From: Methanomassiliicoccaceae archaeon
Lineage (GTDB): Archaea > Thermoplasmatota > Thermoplasmata > Methanomassiliicoccales > Methanomethylophilaceae
DNA length: 8,439 nucleotides
Direction: 5' to 3'
Assembly (NCBI GenBank): GCA_009776625.1
Contig: WRNL01000064.1
Span: 1-8,439 of the forward strand
The notes under the pieces are model-generated. The model searched no databases, was not told the origin of the DNA, and saw only the letters and a list, made by a program, of their open reading frames with translations. This document shows positions 1 to 6,160 of this stretch, in pieces. How positions within the stretch are numbered: the stretch's first letter is position 1; every line of letters starts with the position of its first letter. The translations under genes and the position numbers were made by a program.

Positions 1-180
1 CCTGCCGAGGCGGGTCTGCGCAGGGGGGTGGCCCGCCTCTGCCGACAGCCTTATCCACCTGACCGCCTCGGCGTCGTCCTGCGGCACGCCCTCGCCCTCC
101 AGGCACATCATGCCGATCTCGTACTGCGCCACGGCGTCCCCGCCCTCCGCCCTCCGCCTGATGCCTTCTATGTCGGACAT
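1..180 (-). CDS. Sel1-repeat protein, N-terminal fragment (rest outside window)
   Basis: The minus strand is open for 60 codons from ATG at 180-178 to the window edge. The product starts MSDIEGIRRRAEGGDAVAQY and then carries IGMMCLEGEGVPQDDAEAVRWI and LSAEAGHPPAQTRLG; together these match the Sel1-like repeat pattern (A-x-x-G-x-A-x-A-x-x-x-x-G, then G-x-G-V-x-x-D, A-x-x-W, A-x-x-G-x-x-x-A). One repeat is complete (about residues 11-46) and a second begins near residue 47. Sel1 repeats form alpha-solenoids that bind other proteins; no catalytic role can be read from this part. There is no signal peptide, so a cytosolic protein is likely. It is divergent from the helicase-nuclease gene across 142 bases. 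A TATA-like box 20-30 bases upstream supports this start and a leaderless mRNA. Partner and function are unknown. Confidence 0.8.
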   Translation of the reverse strand, partial: MSDIEGIRRRAEGGDAVAQYEIGMMCLEGEGVPQDDAEAVRWIRLSAEAGHPPAQTRLGR

Positions 181-200
181 ACGGGGGCAATCCCGTTCCG

Positions 201-210
201 CACATAAAGG
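201..210 (-). promoter_or_regulatory. TATA-like box of the Sel1-repeat gene
   Basis: On the minus strand the sequence reads CCTTTATGTG, centred about 25 bases before the ATG at 180. This is the usual archaeal distance from TATA box to transcription start, so transcription should begin at or next to the start codon. No Shine-Dalgarno-like sequence precedes the ATG. Confidence 0.45.
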
Positions 211-227
211 GGTTCGCAGCACCCCTT
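207..227. promoter_or_regulatory. Inverted repeat AAGGGG / CCCCTT beside the Sel1 TATA box
   Basis: A perfect 6-bp inverted repeat (207-212 and 222-227) with a 9-base spacer overlaps the upstream edge of the minus-strand TATA-like box, where the BRE would sit. A second short dyad, ACGGG / CCCGT (181-185 and 192-196), lies between that box and the Sel1 start codon. Operator sites are possible, but short GC-rich dyads occur by chance. Confidence 0.25.
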
Positions 228-271
228 CGCTCAGCAACACGGGGGGACATCCGAAGACCGCCGCTCATTGG

Positions 272-281
272 GGAGGCCTCC
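272..281. promoter_or_regulatory. Perfect palindrome GGAGGCCTCC upstream of the helicase TATA box
   Basis: A 10-bp perfect palindrome ends 9 bases before the helicase gene's TATA box. The following CCTC...GAGG (278-281 and 287-290) continues a dyad up to the box itself. The position suits a regulator-binding site or BRE-adjacent operator. No regulator gene is visible, so this is a candidate only. Confidence 0.3.
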
Positions 282-290
282 GTACCGAGG

Positions 291-300
291 TATATTATTA
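291..300 (+). promoter_or_regulatory. TATA box of the helicase-nuclease gene
   Basis: TATATTATTA is the strongest AT-rich element in an otherwise GC-rich upstream region and is preceded by a purine-rich GAGG. Its centre is about 28 bases before ATG 323 but only about 13 before ATG 308. Transcription from it should start near 320-323, which decides the start codon of the gene below. Confidence 0.65.
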
Positions 301-322
301 ATGGAGAATGATTCAGGCTTTC

Positions 323-3300
323 ATGGGACTAGAAAACGATCTCTATTCCGAGCTTGTGGAACTCAGGGATCACATCAGGGAGAGCCGCATGCACTCCACG
401 GGGCGGTCGCCCACGGTGTGCACCGACGAGGCGCTCAGGGAGATGGCACAGAGGGTGCCGACCAAGGCCGACGACTTTGCGGCCATACCCGGGGTCGGCC
501 AGAGGTTCGTGGAGCTGTACGGGGACGAGTTCCTCTCGGTGACCAAGAAGTACGCGGTTACCGCGGCAAGGGGGTCCAACATGGACCGGGACGTCGCCCA
601 GACCCTCCGCGAGCTGCAGAAGAAGCTGGTCAACATAAGCAGGAACAACCGCCTCCTCTACATGGGCAAGATCTACAGGAAGACGGGCTTCGACCTCGCC
701 ACCGTGCGCGACCTGGACCTCATGGGCCTACTCTTCGGGAGGAAGAAGTCCCTGAAGCTCTGCGACTCGACCAAGAGCGCCGAGGACCTGCGCATATACA
801 AGGCCCTCAACGAGCTCATAAGGGAGGTCACCAGGGACATGAGGGACAAGGGCCTGTACGACCTCTACATAGGGTACCCGTTCGTCGAGGGGAGGCTACC
901 TGGGGAGGACTTCGACATCCGTGCCCCCCTCGCCCTGTTCCCCGTCATACTGGACAAGGACGCGAAGAGCGTCTCCGTCAGGCTCGACGACTCGAGGGAC
1001 GTGATATACAACAACTCCCTCCTCCTGGCGTTCATAAAGTTCAGCGGCAAGAACCGCCCGTTGCCGAGCAACGTGGTTGAGGACTACAGCGGCGAGACGT
1101 TCGTCAGCAACCTCGTCGCCTTCTACGAGGAGCAGGGGTTCCCCCTCAAGGTCACGTACGGGCAGCCGACGCCCTTCGTCGACTACAGGGCGGGGGAGTT
1201 CCCCAAGCACCTCCCCGGCGACCTGCAGATGGTCCACAACGTGATCATGGGTAAGTTCCCGTCGTACTCGAGCTACATCCAGAGGGACTTCGACGAGCTC
1301 CTCGCCGGCAGGGAGATCAACGCGGTGCTGTCCGATTTGATTAAAGACCTGAACAAGGGCGACTTCTACTCGGACATGCCGAGCCCCCTGTCGCTCCCCG
1401 CGCTGAGGGAGAAGGGGCTGGAGGCCTCCGAGAGGGAGATAACGTACATCAACACGCTGAACGGCGCCCAGGAGAACGTCATCACCGCCGTGAACAAGGA
1501 GGACGAGCTCGTGGTGCACGGGCCGCCCGGCACAGGCAAGTCCCAGGTGATAACGGGGCTGATCACGTCGGCGGTGAACAACGGGAAGACCGTCCTCATG
1601 GTGTCAGAGAAGAAGACCGCGCTGGACGTGGTCTACTCCCGGCTGGGCAACCTGTCGAAGTACTGCCTGATGATCGACGACGTCGGCAACAAGGAGGCAT
1701 TCTACCAGCAGCTGGGGGTGATGCTGGAGATCGCGCCGCCCCGGACCGGCTCCGACCTCGCGGCGCTCTCCGAGAGCATCGACCGCGACGTGGGGGTGCT
1801 CTCGGGCATAGCCGACACAATGTACAGCCAGGGGAGCTTCGGCATAGAGCCGTACAAGCTCTACTCCATGGAAAGGTGGCTCGACCTCGAGGACAAGATC
1901 GACTACGAGAAGTACAAGATGATCAAGGCCGCCGTGTCCGCGAAGCTGCTGGAACTCAAGTACAACGACGTGAAGGAGCTCAACAGGAAGTTCGGCGACA
2001 GGACCCTCATGACCAACTTCGACGAGTACTGCAGCTGCGTCGACAGGATACCCTGGTTCACCCAGATGAAACCTGACCTCTCCGAGTACAGCATCGGCGA
2101 GATGAAGGCGGACCTGATGGACATAGAGCGCCAGATGGTCGAGTGGCGGAACAAGGGCGTCCTGTCCAGGATGTTCTCCAAAGGCAAGGTGAGCCGCGAG
2201 GCGACCGCCATGCTGGGCAAGTACTTCAACACGTACAGCGAGAGGACCGTACAGACGGTGCTGGACGACCCCACCGGCATAATCAAGGCGCTGGACGACT
2301 ACGACCTGTACTCGTCGAGGGCCACGGTGTACGACAGGCTGAACGAGAGGGAGCGCATCTACGGCAGGGGGATAATCTCCCTGTCGAAGGAGGCCGGATG
2401 GCAGTTCAGCGAGAGCAACAACATGATCCTGAAGTACATCCTGAACTACCACCTGCAGAAGTTCGACGCCGACCACAAGGCGCTCCTCCAGGACATACAG
2501 GACTTCGACAGCATCGTGGCGGACATGGACCGCAAGATCGGCGAGAAGAAGAAGCTCACGAAGGACCGCGTCGAGGAGATAATGCAGGAGCACCTCCGCT
2601 TCATCACGGAGTCCAAGCGCCGCGGGGACATAGTCAGGATAATAGAGAACAAGCGCAAGTGGAGCCTCAACAAGTTCATCAGCCGCTACAGCTACGAGCT
2701 GTTCAAGGGGGTGAAGATATGGCTGCTGACGCCCGAGGTGGTGTCCGACATAATGCCCCTGGAGATGGGGCTGTTCGACCTCGTGATATTCGACGAGGCG
2801 TCGCAGATGTACGTCGAGAAGGGGATACCCTCGATCTACCGCGCGAAGAAGGTGGTCATAGCGGGCGACCACAAGCAGCTCCGCCCGTCCAACCTCGGCG
2901 CCGGGCGCATAGAGTACGGGAGCGACGAGGACTACGAGGGGGAGGAGGACGAGGTGTCCGCCGTCCTGGAGGAGGAGAGCCTCCTGGACCTGGCGAGGAC
3001 CCGCTACGACAACATCCTGCTGAACTTCCACTACCGTTCCAAGTACGAGGAGCTGATAGCGTTCTCCAACTACGCGTTCTACGGGGGGAGGCTGTACGTG
3101 TCCCCGAACGCGGTCCAGCCCGAGAGGCCGCCGATAGAGGTCCACAAGGTCAGCGGGGAATGGGCGAAGAAGGCCAACGTCAAGGAGGCCAGGGTCATCG
3201 TCGAGCTGCTCAAGGAGTTCTTCAAGACGAGGAAGGAGGACGAGACCATCGGGATAATTTCCTTCAACGTCTCGCAGAGGGACCTGATCAACGACCTCAT

Positions 3301-4057
3301 CGACGACGAGTCCGCAAGGGACCCGGAGTTCGGGAAGGCCGTGAACAAGGAGATGACGAGGTTCGACAACGGGGAGGACGTGGGCCTGTTCGTCAAGAAC
3401 ATCGAGAGCGTCCAAGGGGACGAGCGCGACGTCATCATATTCTCCATCGGGTACGCCAAGGACAAGGACGGCAAGCTCATGCAGAGGTTCGGGTGGCTGA
3501 ACAACAAGGGAGGGGAGAACCGCCTGAACGTGGCCATCAGCCGCGCCAAGAAGAAGATACACATCGTCTCCTCCTTCGACCCGGAGGAGCTGCAGGTCGA
3601 GACGGCGAAGAACGACGGCCCGAGGATACTGAAGAAGTACCTGCAGTACGCCGAGGCCGTGAGCAACGGCCAGAAGGAGCTGGCCGCCAGCATACTGGAG
3701 TCCTTCGGCGACAACAGGTGGAGGTCCGCGCCGCCGGTGCCGGGGGAGTCCCCCATCACCGAGAAGGTGTACAACGCGCTCGTCCGGAAGGGGTACAGCG
3801 TGGAGAAGGACGTGGGCATCGGCGGGTACCAGATCGACCTGGCCATCAAACAGGACAACAGGTACATCCTAGGGATAGAGTGCGACAGCCACATCTACGA
3901 GATGTCCGACTCCACTAGGGAGAGGGACTACCACCGGCAGAAGTACCTTGAATCCAGGGGCTGGCGCATCCACAGGGTGTGGACCCCGGGGATGTGGAAG
4001 GACCCCCAGAAGGAGGTCAACAACATAGTCAAGGCGATCGAACGGACGTCCATGTGA
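323..4057 (+). CDS. HRDC-DUF4011-SF1 helicase-Vsr/MTES_1575 nuclease fusion protein
   Basis: A 1244-aa protein, probably an ATP-driven DNA translocase/helicase with a nuclease at its end. Residues about 13-77 look like an HRDC domain (TDEALREMA, AIPGVG, LYGDEFL). DUF4011-like signature NISRNNRLL is at 104-112. Walker A GPPGTGKS is at 400-407, motif Ia VLMVSEKKTALDVV follows, Walker B DEASQ is at 824-828, GDHKQLRP at 848-855, NFHYRS at 901-906, motif V SVQGDERD at 1029-1036 and motif VI NVAISRAKKK at 1069-1078; all are intact. From 1145 a Vsr/REase_MTES_1575-like fold has D1172 (YQIDLAI), E1186 and D1188 (GIECDSHIY) and RGWRIHRVWT. This order resembles DUF4011-helicase-Vsr phage-defence proteins, but no DUF3320 is recognisable, and antiviral activity is inferred. 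ATG 308 is an alternative start adding five residues; the TATA box favours 323. Codon use matches its neighbours. It stands alone on its strand. Confidence 0.9.
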   Translation: MGLENDLYSELVELRDHIRESRMHSTGRSPTVCTDEALREMAQRVPTKADDFAAIPGVGQRFVELYGDEFLSVTKKYAVTAARGSNMDRDVAQTLRELQKKLVNISRNNRLLYMGKIYRKTGFDLATVRDLDLMGLLFGRKKSLKLCDSTKSAEDLRIYKALNELIREVTRDMRDKGLYDLYIGYPFVEGRLPGEDFDIRAPLALFPVILDKDAKSVSVRLDDSRDVIYNNSLLLAFIKFSGKNRPLPSNVVEDYSGETFVSNLVAFYEEQGFPLKVTYGQPTPFVDYRAGEFPKHLPGDLQMVHNVIMGKFPSYSSYIQRDFDELLAGREINAVLSDLIKDLNKGDFYSDMPSPLSLPALREKGLEASEREITYINTLNGAQENVITAVNKEDELVVHGPPGTGKSQVITGLITSAVNNGKTVLMVSEKKTALDVVYSRLGNLSKYCLMIDDVGNKEAFYQQLGVMLEIAPPRTGSDLAALSESIDRDVGVLSGIADTMYSQGSFGIEPYKLYSMERWLDLEDKIDYEKYKMIKAAVSAKLLELKYNDVKELNRKFGDRTLMTNFDEYCSCVDRIPWFTQMKPDLSEYSIGEMKADLMDIERQMVEWRNKGVLSRMFSKGKVSREATAMLGKYFNTYSERTVQTVLDDPTGIIKALDDYDLYSSRATVYDRLNERERIYGRGIISLSKEAGWQFSESNNMILKYILNYHLQKFDADHKALLQDIQDFDSIVADMDRKIGEKKKLTKDRVEEIMQEHLRFITESKRRGDIVRIIENKRKWSLNKFISRYSYELFKGVKIWLLTPEVVSDIMPLEMGLFDLVIFDEASQMYVEKGIPSIYRAKKVVIAGDHKQLRPSNLGAGRIEYGSDEDYEGEEDEVSAVLEEESLLDLARTRYDNILLNFHYRSKYEELIAFSNYAFYGGRLYVSPNAVQPERPPIEVHKVSGEWAKKANVKEARVIVELLKEFFKTRKEDETIGIISFNVSQRDLINDLIDDESARDPEFGKAVNKEMTRFDNGEDVGLFVKNIESVQGDERDVIIFSIGYAKDKDGKLMQRFGWLNNKGGENRLNVAISRAKKKIHIVSSFDPEELQVETAKNDGPRILKKYLQYAEAVSNGQKELAASILESFGDNRWRSAPPVPGESPITEKVYNALVRKGYSVEKDVGIGGYQIDLAIKQDNRYILGIECDSHIYEMSDSTRERDYHRQKYLESRGWRIHRVWTPGMWKDPQKEVNNIVKAIERTSM

Positions 4058-4084
4058 CCGACGCGGCGGCTGCACGGCAAGCGG

Positions 4085-4756
4085 TCATCTGTCTCTCAGG
4101 ACGGCATCGTCCACGAGTAGGGTCCCGCCGCCCCTCCCCCATTCCAGCGTATGCCGGACTATGTGAAGGGGCCGGCTGTGCATCGGGGAGTCCAGCGTCA
4201 GCGACTCGTACTCCCCGCCCTCGCCGATCACGCTTATCCCGTGGCTGTCCCTCAGCGACATCAGGCCGTCGACCGCCGCGGAGTCGATCTCCCTCCCCAG
4301 CCAGGACTTGTCGAAACCCTCCGCGTAGCACCCCACTATTACCGCCCTGATCCCGGCGGACAGCAACTCTTCGAGGGCCATGCCCTGGTCCTTCCTCCAG
4401 AGCGGCGCGACGACCTTCATGCCTATCCGGTCGCAGACCCTGTTGACCCTGTCCCACTGGTAGTCCGACCAGACGAACCCCGCTACGATGCCGTCGGCGT
4501 CGAGGCCTGAGAGCGCCCCTGAGAGCGCCTGCATGTCGGCCTCCTCGGAGCCGGACGTCCCCACCGTCACGAGCTCCTTCCCCATGGATGCGGCCATGAG
4601 CGGCACTGCCCCTATGTTCGGGACATGGAACATCCAGGACTCCCCTGACTCGGGCTCTATGCTCACAAGATAGGGGACGTCGTACCCCATCTGCTGTGCC
4701 AGGTATAGCGCGAGCGTGGAGTCCTTCCCCCCTGAATAGAGAGCGGCGAGGCGCAT
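4085..4756 (-). CDS. dph6: Diphthine--ammonia ligase (Dph6 family)
   Basis: A 223-aa PP-loop ATP pyrophosphatase. Members of this family catalyse the last step of diphthamide synthesis, ATP-dependent amidation of diphthine on the conserved histidine of elongation factor 2, in the cytosol. The PP-loop SGGKDS is at residues 8-13, and the family's C-terminal signature GEGGEYESLTLDSP is at 178-191. Length agrees with archaeal single-domain members. ATG 4756 is chosen because MRLAALYSGGKDS places the first beta strand and PP-loop at the N-terminus, as in the family. Upstream in-frame ATGs at 4777 and 4774 and a start at 4804 fall inside or just after the promoter. The gene converges on the helicase gene with a 27-base gap and diverges from rpiA. 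No dph2 or dph5 is in the window. A related PP-loop enzyme is the main alternative, but the C-terminal signature argues for Dph6. Confidence 0.88.
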   Translation of the reverse strand: MRLAALYSGGKDSTLALYLAQQMGYDVPYLVSIEPESGESWMFHVPNIGAVPLMAASMGKELVTVGTSGSEEADMQALSGALSGLDADGIVAGFVWSDYQWDRVNRVCDRIGMKVVAPLWRKDQGMALEELLSAGIRAVIVGCYAEGFDKSWLGREIDSAAVDGLMSLRDSHGISVIGEGGEYESLTLDSPMHSRPLHIVRHTLEWGRGGGTLLVDDAVLRDR

Positions 4757-4777
4757 GATGACGGCAACGGGCATCAT

Positions 4778-4793
4778 GGTAATCAATTTTTGC
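4778..4793 (-). promoter_or_regulatory. Promoter box of dph6 (extended AAAATTGATTACC)
   Basis: The minus strand reads GCAAAAATTGATTACC, beginning 37 bases before ATG 4756. The same 16-base box with two mismatches lies at exactly the same distance from the nob1 start. A TATA box here predicts transcription starting within a few bases of ATG 4756, supporting that start over the upstream ATGs. Confidence 0.55.
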
Positions 4794-4836
4794 ATAGTGG
4801 GCATGTCCCCTGGGGGAGCCGCCGCCTCGGCACGGG

Positions 4837-4850
4837 GAAAGATGATAAAC
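4837..4850 (+). promoter_or_regulatory. TATA-like box of rpiA (GAAAGATGATAAAC)
   Basis: A purine-rich GGGGAAAG (BRE-like) followed by TGATAAAC is the only AT-rich stretch on the plus strand before rpiA. Its centre is about 40 bases before ATG 4886, so transcription should start around 4868-4873, leaving a short leader of about 13-18 bases, or almost none if the in-frame GTG at 4877 is used. Confidence 0.4.
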
Positions 4851-4854
4851 GATT

Positions 4855-4881
4855 ACGCCGTTGCGGCGTCACGAACGTGAC
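4855..4881. promoter_or_regulatory. Two abutting dyads in the rpiA leader
   Basis: ACGCCG-TTG-CGGCGT (4855-4869) is a perfect 6-bp inverted repeat with a 3-base loop. GTCACG-AA-CGTGAC (4868-4881) is another perfect 6-bp repeat with a 2-base spacer, extendable by GGC/GCC (4865-4867 and 4883-4885) with one bulged base. They share two bases and span the predicted transcription start. A repressor operator or an mRNA hairpin masking the start codon are both possible. Confidence 0.35.
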
Positions 4882-4885
4882 CGCC

Positions 4886-5572
4886 ATGGCGCAGGATGAA
4901 CCCAACCTCAAGAGAATCGTTGCAGAGAGAGCCGTCGATGACCATGTCAGGGACGGGATGACCGTGGGGCTCGGGACGGGGAGCACGTCCGAGTACGCAG
5001 TTAGGAGGGTCGGGGAGCTCGTCAGCGGCGGGCTCAGGCTCAAATGTGTCGCTACATCCGAACGGACGGCGAACCTGGCACATGGGCTGGGGATAGAGCT
5101 GTTCGACATCAACGACGTCCCCCACATAGACGTGACCATCGACGGGGCGGACGAGGTGGACCCTGGCAGACAGCTCATCAAGGGCCTCGGCGGCGCCCTC
5201 CTGAGGGAGAAGATCGTAGCTGCCGCCAGCATGACGGAGGTGATCATCGTCGACGAGTCCAAGGTAGTGGACAAGCTCGGCGTCAGGACCCCCCTGCCCG
5301 TCGAGGTCGTGCCGTACGGCCACAGGAAGACCGCTTACGCCCTCGAGAGGAAAGGGTGCAAGGCGACGCTCAGGGAGGCGGGCGGAGAGCCGTTCGTGAC
5401 AGATGCCGGCAACTACATCTACGATTGCAAGTTCGAGTCCATCGAGAGCCCCTTCTTCCTGGAATCCATGATAAACGTCATGCCCGGCGTGGTCGAGAAC
5501 GGGCTGTTCCTCAACACGGCGGATGTCGTCCTCGTTTCGCACCCCGACGGCACAGTCACAAAGATCGAGTGA
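4886..5572 (+). CDS. rpiA: Ribose-5-phosphate isomerase A
   Basis: A 228-aa RpiA-family enzyme interconverting ribose 5-phosphate and ribulose 5-phosphate, supplying ribose for nucleotides. Landmarks are the phosphate-binding GTGST (30-34), DGAD with D86 and D89, the KGLGGALLREKI segment with K99 and catalytic-type E108, and GVVENGLF near the C-terminus. D86, D89, K99 and E108 correspond by motif to D81, D84, K94 and E103 of E. coli RpiA. Length is normal for the family. ATG 4886 is preferred because the protein then begins just before the first conserved helix (NLKRIVAERAVD). In-frame GTG 4877 would add three residues and fits a near-leaderless mRNA; GTGA at 4877-4880 could instead act as a weak ribosome site. 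The gene diverges from dph6, and its stop is 102 bases before nob1, which has its own promoter box. Confidence 0.93.
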   Translation: MAQDEPNLKRIVAERAVDDHVRDGMTVGLGTGSTSEYAVRRVGELVSGGLRLKCVATSERTANLAHGLGIELFDINDVPHIDVTIDGADEVDPGRQLIKGLGGALLREKIVAAASMTEVIIVDESKVVDKLGVRTPLPVEVVPYGHRKTAYALERKGCKATLREAGGEPFVTDAGNYIYDCKFESIESPFFLESMINVMPGVVENGLFLNTADVVLVSHPDGTVTKIE

Positions 5573-5607
5573 GGGGCATCCGTACCCAAAGGCCAGTCGA
5601 TGCCCTC
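5571..5607 (+). other. Possible stem-loop at the rpiA 3' end
   Basis: GAGGGGCATC (5571-5580, overlapping the TGA stop) can pair with GATGCCCTC (5599-5607) as a 9-bp stem with one bulged G and an 18-base loop. An alternative partner, GGATGCC (5609-5615), pairs with GGCATCC (5575-5581). No T-tract follows, so it is not a typical terminator; it may be an mRNA 3' structure or chance. Confidence 0.25.
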
Positions 5608-5637
5608 GGGATGCCGTCCGCCATATGGGCTGGGGAG

Positions 5638-5653
5638 GCGAAAATTGATAACC
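5638..5653 (+). promoter_or_regulatory. Promoter box of nob1 (AAAATTGATAACC)
   Basis: GCGAAAATTGATAACC begins 37 bases before ATG 5675, matching the dph6 box at 14 of 16 positions and at the same spacing. The expected transcription start is about 5670-5675, so the mRNA should be leaderless or nearly so. This supports ATG 5675 over the in-frame ATG at 5600. Confidence 0.55.
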
Positions 5654-5674
5654 CGTCGGGCACATGCGTGTGAC

Positions 5675-6133
5675 ATGCTAATCCTGGACAGCTCTGCGCT
5701 TTTTTCCATGGAGGGCCTGCCCGACGAGGAGTTCCTCTGCCCCCCCGGCGTCGTCGGCGAGCTCGCCAGGCACGGCGACGGGAGGGTGGGCCTTTGGGGG
5801 GACCTCCTGAGGACTTCCGACTGCACAAAGGAGTCCGTCGAGAAAGTGGGCGAGGCCGCCAGGGGGAGCGGCGACCTGGGGAGGCTGTCGCCGGTCGACA
5901 TCTCTGTGCTGGCTCTTGCGCTGGACACAGGCGGGACCATACTGACGGACGACTACTCCATCCAGAACGTGTCCCGCATAATGGGGATCCCTTTCAGGCC
6001 GGTGGGAATGGCCGCTATAAAGAGAGTGGAGAAGTGGAACTACCGGTGCGTCGGCTGCGGGAAATGGTTCAAGGAGAAGTCGGACGAATGCCCCATCTGC
6101 GGGTCTGGGATGAGGGCGCACAGGAAACGGTGA
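5675..6133 (+). CDS. nob1: Archaeal Nob1: PIN-domain endoribonuclease with zinc ribbon
   Basis: A 152-aa protein with the Nob1 layout. This family cuts the 3' end of 16S rRNA in the last step of small-subunit maturation. The PIN domain opens with LILDSSALF (D5), followed by E29 (VVGEL), D75 (LSPVDISVLALAL) and the pair D92-D93 in LTDDYSIQNV, which form the expected acidic metal site. A C-terminal zinc ribbon has C125-x2-C128 and C139-x2-C142 (YRCVGCGKWF, CPICGSG), ending in a basic tail. The start at 5675 puts the first PIN beta strand at the N-terminus; the in-frame ATG at 5600 would add 25 residues encoded across the promoter box. The Zn ribbon and TDDYSIQN motif separate it from VapC toxins, and no antitoxin gene accompanies it. 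It ends directly against the convergent reductase gene. Confidence 0.92.
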   Translation: MLILDSSALFSMEGLPDEEFLCPPGVVGELARHGDGRVGLWGDLLRTSDCTKESVEKVGEAARGSGDLGRLSPVDISVLALALDTGGTILTDDYSIQNVSRIMGIPFRPVGMAAIKRVEKWNYRCVGCGKWFKEKSDECPICGSGMRAHRKR

Positions 6134-6160
6134 TCAGGGGAATATGCGTCTGCACCTGAT
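6131..6160. other. Tail-to-tail stop codons in TGATCA, with an overlapping inverted repeat
   Basis: TGA of nob1 (6131-6133) and TGA of the reductase on the other strand (6136-6134) form the palindrome TGATCA, so there is no intergenic base. ATCAGG (6133-6138) and CCTGAT (6155-6160) form a perfect 6-bp inverted repeat with a 16-base loop inside the reductase gene. Transcripts from both sides must end within the opposing gene; no T-rich terminator is obvious. Confidence 0.6.

Noticed and set aside
268..1080. Plus-strand open frame crossing the helicase promoter and N-terminus
   Set aside because: Its start lies upstream of the TATA box, and its product is low-complexity Arg/Gly/His/Pro sequence.
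1604..3562. Long minus-strand open frame of 652 codons opposite the helicase gene
   Set aside because: Antisense shadow with low-complexity Val/Leu/His/Asp content; no promoter, ribosome site or recognisable motif.
2143..3918. Long plus-strand open frame of 591 codons inside the helicase gene
   Set aside because: It is a shifted-frame shadow in GC-rich coding DNA: the product is Arg/Gly/Pro/Gln-rich with no domain, while the overlapping frame carries all helicase motifs.
323..4057. Recent horizontal transfer of the helicase-nuclease gene
   Set aside because: By eye its GC content and preference for AGG and ATA codons match the housekeeping neighbours, and no repeats, integrase or attachment sites flank it; transfer from a similar genome or an old event cannot be excluded.
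4790..4885. N-terminal extension of rpiA from an upstream TTG
   Set aside because: It would run through the dph6 and rpiA promoter elements, and the added residues do not resemble RpiA.
5664..5681. Five-codon upstream ORF (ATG CGT GTG ACA TGC TAA) overlapping the nob1 start
   Set aside because: The promoter box predicts transcription starting after this ATG, so it is probably not in the mRNA.
5675..6133. PIN protein as a VapC-type toxin
   Set aside because: The C-terminal four-cysteine zinc ribbon, the TDDYSIQN motif and the absence of an antitoxin gene identify Nob1.
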